NCBI GenBank assembly: GCA_033765305.1
Contig: JANRID010000057.1
Span: 62,001-126,000, forward strand
From: RDXT01 sp033765305
GTDB lineage: Bacteria > Bacteroidota > Bacteroidia > J057
Direction: 5' to 3'
Length of the DNA: 64,000 bases
The notes beneath the pieces were generated by a model, which was not told the origin of the DNA, did not search any database, and worked only from the letters and a program-made list of their open reading frames with translations. The position numbers and the translations under genes are program-made. This document shows positions 23,017-31,229 of this stretch, one piece after another (positions within the stretch are counted from its first letter, which is position 1; every line of letters begins with the position of its first letter).

Positions 23017-25092
23017 TCATGCAGACTTTTCATCCGATGGGCCTGAGACGCGCCGGTACACCTGCGCCGTGCGGTTGGTGTTGTACACGCTCAGGAAGTG
23101 GGTGCCGTGCTCGTCGGGCAGGGAGAAATAATGCACCGAGGGATCGATGCGCCCGAATCCGCCCAGCGCGGGGTCGTCGCTGCTGAGAATCAGCTCGTAT
23201 TCGCCCGCCTCCGGCACAAAGAACTTGTAGTCCGGGATCGCGTGCGTGGGGTGAAAGTTGAAGAGGAACACCAGCCCGGCCCGCTGGTAGGCCAGGGTCA
23301 TGTTGTGCTCGTCGTAGTGGAGCTGCAGCGCCTGGTCTGCGGCGGGAATGCGGTACTGGGTGAGCAGGCCGATCATGGCCTGGTCGAATGCCCAGAGGAA
23401 CTGGTACTTCAGGCGGTCGTTGCTGGCCAGCGACCACTGCCGGCGGGCATATTTATGGCTCCAGCCGTTTCCTTCGCGGGGAAAGTCGATCCATTCCGGA
23501 TGGCCGAACTCATTGCCCATGAAGTTCAGGTAGCCCTCGCCGCCCAGGGTGGCCGTGATCAGGCGGATCATCTTGTGCAGCGCGATGCCCCGGTCGATCG
23601 CCAGGTTGGGATCGTCCACCTGCATGTGCCAGTACATTTCTTTATCCATCAGCCAGAACGCCAGGGTTTTATCCCCCACCAGGGCCTGGTCGTGGGATTC
23701 GGCATAGGCGATGGTTTTTTCTTTCCAGCGGCGGTTGATGAGGGTGTACCAGAGGTCGCCCAGCTCCCAGTCCTCGTCGCGCTTGTGCTTGAGCAGCTTG
23801 ATCCAGTAGTCGGGAATGCCCATGCCGAGGCGGTAGTCGAATCCCAGGCCGCCTTCGTCCACCTTGCGGCAGCAGCCGGGCATGCCGCTCATATCTTCGG
23901 CGATCGTGATGGCGCCGGGTTTGATTTCATGCGCCAGTTCGTTGGCCAGCTGAAGGTAGGTGACGGCGTCCCATTCCACCCCGTCCGTGAAGTAGAGGTC
24001 GTAGCTGCCGAAGGTCTTGTGGTCGCCGTGGTGGAGGTAGAGCATGGAGGTGACCCCGTCGAAGCGGAAGCCGTCGAAGTGGAATTCCTCCAGCCAGTAG
24101 GCGACGTTGGAGAGCAGGAATTGCTGCACCTCGCGCTTGCCGTAGTTGAAGAGCTTGGAATCCCAGCCGGTGTGATGGCCGCGGCCGCCGGGGTGGAAGT
24201 ACTGGTCGTCCGAGCCGTCGAACTGGTTGAGCCCTTCGGCGAGGTTTTTGACCGCGTGCGAATGCACGATGTCCATGATCACCGCGATGCCCATGCGGTG
24301 GGCGGTGTTTACCAGGTATTTAAGGTCGTCGGGGCTGCCGAAGCGGGAGGAGGGGGCAAAAAAGTTGCTCACATGATACCCGAAGGAGCCGTAGTAGGGG
24401 TGTTCCTGCACAGCCATGAGCTGGATGGCATTGTACCCCAGGGCCTTTACCCGCGGCAGGACCAACTCGGCAAATTCGCGGTAGCTGCCCACCTTTTCCT
24501 CCTCCTGGGCCATGCCGGTGTGCGACTCGTAGATGAGGGGAAAGGGAATGGAAGCCGGGTCGAAGTCCTGGTCGGTCCAGGCAAATTCGGCATCGGGCGC
24601 CCAGATGACGGCAGCGAAATCCTTGGTCGCCTCATCCTGCACGGTGCAGCGGGTCCAGGCGGGCATGCGGTCCATGGCGCCGGTGGCAGACACGATATGC
24701 ACCTTCACGCGGCTGCCGTGCACGAAGGTCTGCTGATAGGCGGCATCGGGCAGGAACAGTTCCCAGATTCCGTCCTCACGCGGCGTGAGGGGGTTGGCGC
24801 TGCGGTTCCAGCCGTTGAAATCGCCGATGAGGAAGAGGGCCTCGGCCTTCGGGGCCCATTCGCGGTACCACCAGCCCTTGCGGGTGGGGTCATAGCTGAA
24901 GCCCATGTAGCGCCAGGCCGAGGCGAATTCCCGCAGGCTCCCGGCCATACGTTCGAGGTCGGCGCGGGCATCGAGATAGCGCTGGTAGCGCGCTTCGACG
25001 TAGCGGTTGTAGGGCACCAGCCAGGGATCATCCTGCACGAGCGGGAGATAGGCGGGTTCAGGGCTGGGCTGGGGAGATTGCGGCGTATTCAT
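23017..25092 (-). CDS. glgB: 1,4-alpha-glucan branching enzyme
   Basis: A 691-aa GH13 enzyme that forms alpha-1,6 branches in glycogen. An N-terminal CBM48-like domain (about 60-170: WWYREWAPKAEALFLIGDFN) precedes the barrel. The catalytic residues are seen as FDGFRFDGVTSM (nucleophile Asp), ITIAEDMSGMP (acid Glu) and AESHDQALVGDKT (transition-state Asp). The length and the FDGSDDQYFHPGGRG segment resemble the eukaryotic-type (GBE1-like) branching enzymes that are common in Bacteroidota. No other glycogen gene is adjacent. The gene converges exactly on the phosphoesterase gene. Confidence 0.95.
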   Translation of the reverse strand: MNTPQSPQPSPEPAYLPLVQDDPWLVPYNRYVEARYQRYLDARADLERMAGSLREFASAWRYMGFSYDPTRKGWWYREWAPKAEALFLIGDFNGWNRSANPLTPREDGIWELFLPDAAYQQTFVHGSRVKVHIVSATGAMDRMPAWTRCTVQDEATKDFAAVIWAPDAEFAWTDQDFDPASIPFPLIYESHTGMAQEEEKVGSYREFAELVLPRVKALGYNAIQLMAVQEHPYYGSFGYHVSNFFAPSSRFGSPDDLKYLVNTAHRMGIAVIMDIVHSHAVKNLAEGLNQFDGSDDQYFHPGGRGHHTGWDSKLFNYGKREVQQFLLSNVAYWLEEFHFDGFRFDGVTSMLYLHHGDHKTFGSYDLYFTDGVEWDAVTYLQLANELAHEIKPGAITIAEDMSGMPGCCRKVDEGGLGFDYRLGMGIPDYWIKLLKHKRDEDWELGDLWYTLINRRWKEKTIAYAESHDQALVGDKTLAFWLMDKEMYWHMQVDDPNLAIDRGIALHKMIRLITATLGGEGYLNFMGNEFGHPEWIDFPREGNGWSHKYARRQWSLASNDRLKYQFLWAFDQAMIGLLTQYRIPAADQALQLHYDEHNMTLAYQRAGLVFLFNFHPTHAIPDYKFFVPEAGEYELILSSDDPALGGFGRIDPSVHYFSLPDEHGTHFLSVYNTNRTAQVYRRVSGPSDEKSA

Positions 25093-25194
25093 ATCGGATA
25101 TATCCAGAAAAAATCAGGCGTAAAGAAACAATGGGAAAGCGGAAAATTAATCTCTTTGCTGATAATCCTCCGCTTTCCGTTTCCTGCCGCCCGC

Positions 25195-26562
25195 TCAGGC
25201 CGGCACCGGCGTGTTCAGTTCGCGGAGGTTGGCGTAGAGCTCGTCGTCGGTGAAGTGGTGGTTGACCAGCTTGCCGGCGAAGTAGGCCTCATAGGCCGCC
25301 ATATCGAAGTGGCCGTGGCCGCAGAGGTTGAAGAGGATGGTCTTCTGCACGCCTTCCTCCTTCGCCTTGCGGGCTTCGTGGACCACGGCTGCGATGGCAT
25401 GCGTGGCCTCCGGCGCCGGGATGATCCCCTCTGCACGGGCAAACTGCACCCCGGCTTCGAAGCATTCGAGCTGCTGGAGCGCCACCGCCTCGATCAGCTG
25501 GTCCTTGAGCAGCTGGCTCACGATGACCCCGGCGCCGTGGTAGCGCAGGCCGCCAGCATGGATGGGCGCCGGCACGAAGTTGTGGCCCAGGGTGTACATC
25601 GGCAGCAGCGGCGTCATGCCCACGGTATCGCCGAAGTCGTAGCGGAACTGCCCTTTGGTGAGCTTGGGGCAGGATGCCGGCTCGGCGGCGATGCAGCGCA
25701 CCTTGCGGTCGCCGGTGAGGTGGAAGCGCAGGAAGGGGAAGGCAATGCCGGCAAAATTGGAGCCGCCGCCGAAGGGCGCCACCACGATGTCCGGAAATTC
25801 GCCTGCGATCTCCATCTGCTTCAGCGCCTCCTGGCCTACGATGGTCTGGTGCATCAGCACGTGGTTGAGCACGCTGCCAAGGGCATATTTGGTGTCGTCG
25901 CGCATGGCGGCGCGCTCCACCGCCTCCGAAATGGCGATGCCCAGGCTGCCCGGCGAATCCGGATCGGCAGCCAGAATGCGGCGGCCCGCTTCCGTGCGGT
26001 CGCTCGGCGAAGCGATCACCTCCGCGCCCCAGGTGTTCATCATCAGCTTGCGGTACGGCTTGTGGTCGTAGCTGATTTTCACCATATAGACCTCGCATGC
26101 GATGCCAAACAGCTGGCAGGCAAAGCTCAGCGCGCTGCCCCACTGGCCGGCGCCGGTCTCGGTGGTGATGCGCTTCACGCCTTCCTGCTGGTTGTAGTAG
26201 GCCTGGGGAACGGCGGTATTGGGCTTGTGCGAGCCGGCCGGGCTCACGCCCTCGTACTTGTAGTAGATTTTCACCGGCGCGTCGAGCTGCTTCTCGAACG
26301 CATACGCACGGTAGAGCGGCGTGGGGCGCCACAGGGTGTAAATGTCGCGCACCGGATCGGGAATCGGGGTCCAGCGTTCGGCGCTGACTTCCTGCTTGAT
26401 GAGCTCCATCGGGAAGAGCGGCGCCAGCATCTCGGGGCCGATCGGCTCCAGGGTGCCGGGGTGCAGCGGCGGCAGGGGCTTGTTGGGCATGTCGGCCACG
26501 ACATTGTACCAGTACTCCGGCATCTGGTCCTCGGCCAGGTGGATTTTGCGGAATTTGTTCAT
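25195..26562 (-). CDS. trpB: Tryptophan synthase beta chain, TrpB2 type
   Basis: A 455-aa PLP enzyme of the TrpB2 branch, which usually occurs without an adjacent trpA and condenses indole with serine. The PLP lysine is Lys113 in GSHKPNTA, the phosphate loop is GGGSNFAG, and the catalytic acid region EGVSPAGSHK is conserved. The N-terminal extension (about 80 residues, with PLHPGTLEPIGPEML) and the C-terminal CGHGHFDM segment are hallmarks of TrpB2. An exact -7 box lies 29 bp upstream. No other trp gene is in the window, which fits an indole-salvage role, but this is inferred. Confidence 0.93.
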   Translation of the reverse strand: MNKFRKIHLAEDQMPEYWYNVVADMPNKPLPPLHPGTLEPIGPEMLAPLFPMELIKQEVSAERWTPIPDPVRDIYTLWRPTPLYRAYAFEKQLDAPVKIYYKYEGVSPAGSHKPNTAVPQAYYNQQEGVKRITTETGAGQWGSALSFACQLFGIACEVYMVKISYDHKPYRKLMMNTWGAEVIASPSDRTEAGRRILAADPDSPGSLGIAISEAVERAAMRDDTKYALGSVLNHVLMHQTIVGQEALKQMEIAGEFPDIVVAPFGGGSNFAGIAFPFLRFHLTGDRKVRCIAAEPASCPKLTKGQFRYDFGDTVGMTPLLPMYTLGHNFVPAPIHAGGLRYHGAGVIVSQLLKDQLIEAVALQQLECFEAGVQFARAEGIIPAPEATHAIAAVVHEARKAKEEGVQKTILFNLCGHGHFDMAAYEAYFAGKLVNHHFTDDELYANLRELNTPVPA

Positions 26563-26590
26563 AGGGTGAGCAGCAGTGCTTGGTGATATT

Positions 26591-26598
26591 CAAACATA
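26591..26598 (-). promoter_or_regulatory. Promoter -7 element of trpB
   Basis: On the minus strand TATGTTTG matches TAnnTTTG exactly, 28 bp before the trpB ATG. No clear -33 TTTG is seen. The divergent type IX cargo gene starts 73 bp away and has a one-mismatch -7 (TATTTTCG, 26644-26651). Confidence 0.5.
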
Positions 26599-26670
26599 GG
26601 GAATTTGCGCGGTTCGGGGAGCGGATACATGCAGTTTTTCTTCTATTTTCGAAGCGGAAATCTGAATCCT

Positions 26671-29505
26671 ATGGCCTCCTGTTCCCGCCCCTGGCTGATC
26701 CTGGGCATCGCATCCGCCCTGCTGGCCGGCATCCAGCTCAGCAATCCGGCCCCGGGCCGGCTGCCGGCGCCCACCGACCGCGCGCCGGGGCACCGCGAAG
26801 ACGCCGCCTACCGCCAGGCCCGCAAGGACTGGATCGAGCACATCCACCGTACGGCGCCGGGCATGGACTGGCGGGCCATAGACCGCGCTACGCGCCGCCG
26901 CATGGCGGAGGAGCGCTTCCGCCGCATCCGCAGCAGCCGGGTCTCGCCCGGCGATTTCCCCAAAGACACCCTCGCTGCCGGCCAGCTGGTCGGCCACTGG
27001 CGCGAGGTGGGCAGCGGCAACCAGGCCGGACGGGTGCACTTGGCTGAATATCTGCCCGCTACGCAGGAGCTGTTTCTGGCTTCCTCCGGCGGCAATATCT
27101 GGAAGGGCAATCTCAGCGGCAGCAGCTGGACCGTCCGCAACGACCATGCGCAGATCGAAGGCATTCATTTCCTCAAATTTGCCGACCGCCCCTCGGGCCG
27201 CCGCATGATCGTGGCCACCGACGCCTGGGGCGCGTCCGGCGTGCGCTACTCCGACGACGACGGCCTCACCTGGAACTATGCCGCCGGGCTCGAAAATGCC
27301 GCCAACTGGGGCTATGTGATGCGGGCCGTCATGGTCCCCGAGCCGGGCAATCCCCTCTACGTGCTCACCCTCGAATGGGATTACACCAACTGGAACTCGA
27401 TGACGGCCCTGTACCGCTCGCTGGACCAGGGCCAGTCCTTCACGAAGCTGGCCGAATACGGCTCGCCGGTCTACGGCGACGAAAACCAGTGGGACCTCTG
27501 GGCCGATGAGTTCCGCCCAGGCCGTGTCTATCTGCTCAACCGGCAGACCCTCTACCGCCTCGACGGCGCCGGGCAGCCGCAGGTGCTCAGCACCTTCGCC
27601 CTCGCCGGCAACGGCGGCGCAGCCCGGCTGGCCGGGCGCCAGACAGCCAGCGGCCTCGTGCTCTACGCCCTCTACGCCAACGGGGACCAGTCGCATGTGT
27701 ACCGCAGCGGAGACGGCGGCACCGCCTGGAGCTTCCGGGGCACCGTGGCCACCGGCCTCTTTTTCCGCAAGAGCTTCGAAGTCTCGGCCCTGAACCCCGA
27801 CCTGATCTATGCCGGCGGCATCGATGCCTGGCGCAGCACCAACGGCGGCCAGTCCTGGGCGCAGGTCAATCTCTGGTGGGAATACTACGGCAATCCGGCC
27901 GGCAAGCTGCATGCCGACATCCCCGGCTTCGACCCCGTGCCCCTGCCCAACGGGCAGGAAATTACCTTCGTCAGCACCGACGGCGGCCTCTACCGCTCCG
28001 GCGACGGGCTGCAGACCGTGCAGAATATTTCGCTCTCCGGCCTCCATGTCAGCCAGTATTATGCCCATTACACCCACCGGAGCAATCCTGCCATCATCTA
28101 CGCAGGCGCTCAGGATCAGGGCTTTCAGCGGACGCTGAATTTCGGGGGCGGCATCACGGATTTCGACCAGCTCATCAGCGGCGATTACGGCCACATCGTA
28201 TCCGGCAACGGCGGGGCCAGCATCTGGACCAATTATCCCGGCTTCACGATGTATTATCCCGATGCCGCGAATTCCGCTGCCGCCTATTTCCACGACTTCG
28301 AGGGCAGCGGGCACCTTTGGCTGGCGCCGCTCACCGCCGATCCGGTCAACCCTGAAGTCGCCTACCGCGCCGGCGGCAGCGCCGACGGCCAGGGTGCGAA
28401 TCTGTTCAGGGTGACGTACGCCTTCGGGCAGCTGCAGGGCGAAGAGCTGCCCTACGACTTCAGCCAGGGCACCCATGCCAGCATTTCGGCGATGGCCATT
28501 TCCCCTGCCTACCCGAATGTGCGCTTCGTCATGACGGACAACCAGAAATTCTTCGCCTCCACCGACTATGGCGCCACCTGGACGCCGTCGCCGCCCAATT
28601 CCATTCCCGGCAGCCACTACTTCTACGGAAACTGTATCCTGCCCTCGCCGGTGCTGCCCAGCACCCTGTATCTCTCCGGCAGCGGCTATGCAGGATCTTC
28701 GGTGTACAAATCGGTCGATTTTGGATACACCTTTACTCCGATGAATGCCGGGCTGCCTACGACCATGGTCTTCCAGCTGGCCTGCACGCCGGACGAAAGC
28801 CTGATCTTCGCTGCTACGGAAGTGGGTCCGTTCGTATATGTAGCAGCTGATAACCAGTGGTATCCGCTGGGCGGGCTGCATGCGCCGGATCAGACCTACT
28901 GGTCGGTGGAATACATCGAATCGCTGCGCACAGCGCGTTTCTCCACCTATGGCCGGGGCATCTGGGACTTTGTGCTCTGCGAGCCGGATGGCGTGGCGCC
29001 GGCAGCGGAGATCGCCTGGCAGATCCAGCCCGACGGCACGACGGTGACGGTGGAGAACCGGTCCCGGAATGCGCATTTCTATGAATGGTCCTTCGGCAAC
29101 GGCAGCAGCTCTTCGGAAAAACAGCCGGGCAGCATCGCCTACGGCGCATCAGGCAATTACACCCTGCGCCTGATCGCAGTCAACGCCTGCGCCTCGGATA
29201 CCGTGGAGGTGCCGCTGTCGCTCGCGCTGACTTCCGCAGACCCCGCGCTGAACGCAGGCTGGCAGATATACCCCAATCCTGCCGCCGGCCTTCTGTACAT
29301 AGCGCCCTATGCGTCTGCCGCTGCGGTCCGGATCCGGCTGCTGAACCTGGCCGGCCAGACGCTCCGCGACCTGTCGTATCCGGTGCTGGCCGCGGGACAG
29401 CCCATTGCGGTGCCCGCAGACGGCCTGCCGCGCGGGGTGTACCTCTGCGAAATCCGCAGCGGCAGCCATGCGCAGCCGGTGGTGCAGAAGGTGCTGCTGC
29501 GCTGA
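26671..29505 (+). CDS. Secreted BNR/sialidase-like repeat protein with PKD and type IX sorting domains
   Basis: A 944-aa protein starting at ATG 26671 with a signal peptide (WLILGIASALLAG). Residues about 100-760 form a beta-propeller-like array with Asp-box (BNR) motifs such as SDDDGLTWNY, SGDGGTAWSF, STNGGQSWAQ and STDYGATWTP. A PKD-like domain follows (about 785-865: VENRSRNAHFYEWSFGNGSS), and the protein ends in a type A type IX C-terminal sorting domain (WQIYPNPAAGLLYI ... GVYLCEIRSG). It should cross the outer membrane and be anchored or released. Related proteins bind or cleave glycans, but no catalytic triad was recognised. Confidence 0.9.
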   Translation: MASCSRPWLILGIASALLAGIQLSNPAPGRLPAPTDRAPGHREDAAYRQARKDWIEHIHRTAPGMDWRAIDRATRRRMAEERFRRIRSSRVSPGDFPKDTLAAGQLVGHWREVGSGNQAGRVHLAEYLPATQELFLASSGGNIWKGNLSGSSWTVRNDHAQIEGIHFLKFADRPSGRRMIVATDAWGASGVRYSDDDGLTWNYAAGLENAANWGYVMRAVMVPEPGNPLYVLTLEWDYTNWNSMTALYRSLDQGQSFTKLAEYGSPVYGDENQWDLWADEFRPGRVYLLNRQTLYRLDGAGQPQVLSTFALAGNGGAARLAGRQTASGLVLYALYANGDQSHVYRSGDGGTAWSFRGTVATGLFFRKSFEVSALNPDLIYAGGIDAWRSTNGGQSWAQVNLWWEYYGNPAGKLHADIPGFDPVPLPNGQEITFVSTDGGLYRSGDGLQTVQNISLSGLHVSQYYAHYTHRSNPAIIYAGAQDQGFQRTLNFGGGITDFDQLISGDYGHIVSGNGGASIWTNYPGFTMYYPDAANSAAAYFHDFEGSGHLWLAPLTADPVNPEVAYRAGGSADGQGANLFRVTYAFGQLQGEELPYDFSQGTHASISAMAISPAYPNVRFVMTDNQKFFASTDYGATWTPSPPNSIPGSHYFYGNCILPSPVLPSTLYLSGSGYAGSSVYKSVDFGYTFTPMNAGLPTTMVFQLACTPDESLIFAATEVGPFVYVAADNQWYPLGGLHAPDQTYWSVEYIESLRTARFSTYGRGIWDFVLCEPDGVAPAAEIAWQIQPDGTTVTVENRSRNAHFYEWSFGNGSSSSEKQPGSIAYGASGNYTLRLIAVNACASDTVEVPLSLALTSADPALNAGWQIYPNPAAGLLYIAPYASAAAVRIRLLNLAGQTLRDLSYPVLAAGQPIAVPADGLPRGVYLCEIRSGSHAQPVVQKVLLR

Positions 29506-29508
29506 GCC

Positions 29509-30327
29509 TCAGTCTGCGTGGTAGCTGAAGGTAAGCACGGTTTCGCCCATGCCGTTTTTGCCGGCCTCCATCGACACCGATCCGCCCTCGTACCAGAGCT
29601 GGACTGAGACAAATTCCATCACGCCGCGGCTGCTGCGGCGCAGCGACACATACACCTCCGGCGAAGTGCCGTAGGCATTCGCTTCGCCCTGGTAGGAGCC
29701 GCTGTACAGGTCCGGGTCGTCGTCCGAGGCTGTCAGCTCGACGTCGGTCCGCACGGTGCGGAACTGCGGGCTGATGACACGGCCCAGCACGAAGGCTTCC
29801 GTCACGGTGCTGGCTGCGGGCAGAATGAGCCGCTGCTGGATGAAGTAGGGCTCTACCCGCTCCTGATACACCGCTTCGGGGTTCAGCGGCTGGGTGCGGT
29901 CCACGATGGAGTCTTCGGGAAACTCCGGATGCGGCTGAATCTCCAGCTGTTCGGGGCCTGCAGGCTTGAAGGAAGCCTGCACATACTGCGGCAGATCTCC
30001 GCAGTCTTTGGGCGGAGCCGGCATGGAAGTCAGGTAGCCATCGAACAGGTATCCGCTGAAAGCGCCGCTTTTGACGAAGGCCCAGTACCCGCCGATGCCT
30101 TCGGTGCTGAAGGCGGCATCCGGCTTCCCGTCGTCGGCGACGGATACTGCGGTGCCATATGCGAGTTTCGTGAGCACAGCGCCTTTGGGATCAGGGGTTT
30201 TCCGCAGGTTGAGGCCGCTGGGCGCGATAATATAGGCCTGGGTACCGGGCTGGAAGGCGGATTGCGCGTGCAGGGCCTGCGGGATCAGCAGCAGGCAGGC
30301 GCAGGCGGCAGTCAGGAGTCGTTGCAT
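29509..30327 (-). CDS. Secreted protein with SH3-like domain
   Basis: A 272-aa protein with a signal peptide (LLTAACACLLLIPQALHAQ). Residues about 28-100 form a bacterial SH3 domain (AYIIAPSGLNLRKTPDPKGAVLTKLAYGT, then YWAFVKSGAFSGYLFDGYL), a fold that often binds cell-wall peptides. The rest (about 105-272) is beta-rich and unassigned. The gene lies 18 bp downstream of the M15 peptidase gene on the same strand, which supports a shared role at the cell wall. It converges on the type IX cargo gene with only 3 bp between stops. Confidence 0.78.
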   Translation of the reverse strand: MQRLLTAACACLLLIPQALHAQSAFQPGTQAYIIAPSGLNLRKTPDPKGAVLTKLAYGTAVSVADDGKPDAAFSTEGIGGYWAFVKSGAFSGYLFDGYLTSMPAPPKDCGDLPQYVQASFKPAGPEQLEIQPHPEFPEDSIVDRTQPLNPEAVYQERVEPYFIQQRLILPAASTVTEAFVLGRVISPQFRTVRTDVELTASDDDPDLYSGSYQGEANAYGTSPEVYVSLRRSSRGVMEFVSVQLWYEGGSVSMEAGKNGMGETVLTFSYHAD

Positions 30328-30345
30328 GGGATGAGGGATGAAGAT

Positions 30346-31191
30346 TCAGGGAAGGATGCATTCCGGGGCAATGCCCTTGACATAGTGCCCGATGATCTGG
30401 ATCTGGGCGGCGGTCGCATCGCCCTTGAAGCCTTTGATCATCTCCGGGCCGATCAGATGCTCATAGGCTTTCAGGTACTCGCCCGCGATGGGCAGGTACG
30501 ACCAGTGCCACTTTTCTTCCTCGTATCCGTAAGGACGGGCAGCGCCTTTGGCGGTGTAGGGCCGGCAGAATCCGAATTCCGCCGCCCTGCGTTCGAGCCA
30601 CTGGAAGGTTTTCAGTCCGGCACCGCTCTCGAAGTGGCTGTTGGTGAGCGCATTGAGGTCGATATCGGTGCCCCAGTGATGCCGGGAGGCACCCGGCATG
30701 GCGCTGTAGCGGAGGATTTTCCGGGCCCGTTCCACCGGATCGGACGTAGTCAGGGCCAGATTTTCGCCCTCCACCTCGCGTGCGCCGGTCCATTTGGCTT
30801 CCCAGATGCCGGTCTGGTAGGCAAAGGTGCGGGTAGCGGACAGAATGGTCAGGCTGACGCCTTCCTGTTTAGCGGCGGCAGCCATCCGGACAAACGCATC
30901 CAGCGCTTCGCGCTGCATCCAGGCGCCGCGGGCATTGCCGCTGGTGTAGAGGTCGGGGATGCGGGCGAATCCCGGCTCCTGGGCCGGATCGAAGAGGCCG
31001 AGCAGGATGGCGGGCGCAGGCCAGCCTTCGGCAGACGGGGCAGGCATATCGGCAGCGGTTCGGGTAAGGGGAACAGGCGGAGGCTGCTGCCCCTGCTGCG
31101 GCGGCGCTTCCGCGCAGGCGCTCAGCAGCAGGGGCAGCGCCCCGCAGGCGCGCAGAAAGGCGGACAGGCGTATGCAGGGAATGCGGAACAT
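30346..31191 (-). CDS. D-alanyl-D-alanine carboxypeptidase-like lipoprotein (M15/VanY family)
   Basis: A 281-aa protein starting at ATG 31191. A lipobox (PLLLSAC) predicts a lipid-anchored Cys at about residue 26. The zinc peptidase domain shows SRHHWGTDIDL (first His and Asp ligands) and EEKWHWSY (third His with catalytic Glu), as in VanY/LdcB enzymes that trim peptidoglycan stem peptides. An ATG at 31221 would precede the signal and is less likely. A near-consensus -7 (TACCTTGG on the minus strand, 31209-31216) lies just upstream. It is probably co-transcribed with the SH3 protein 18 bp downstream. Confidence 0.9.
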   Translation of the reverse strand: MFRIPCIRLSAFLRACGALPLLLSACAEAPPQQGQQPPPVPLTRTAADMPAPSAEGWPAPAILLGLFDPAQEPGFARIPDLYTSGNARGAWMQREALDAFVRMAAAAKQEGVSLTILSATRTFAYQTGIWEAKWTGAREVEGENLALTTSDPVERARKILRYSAMPGASRHHWGTDIDLNALTNSHFESGAGLKTFQWLERRAAEFGFCRPYTAKGAARPYGYEEEKWHWSYLPIAGEYLKAYEHLIGPEMIKGFKGDATAAQIQIIGHYVKGIAPECILP

Positions 31192-31229
31192 GGGCAGCAA
31201 ATCTGCCTCCAAGGTACGCATTTCTGCGC

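Noticed and set aside
26590..29076. 828-codon open frame antisense to the type IX cargo gene
   Set aside because: The sense protein has signal peptide, repeats and sorting domain; the antisense translation has none.
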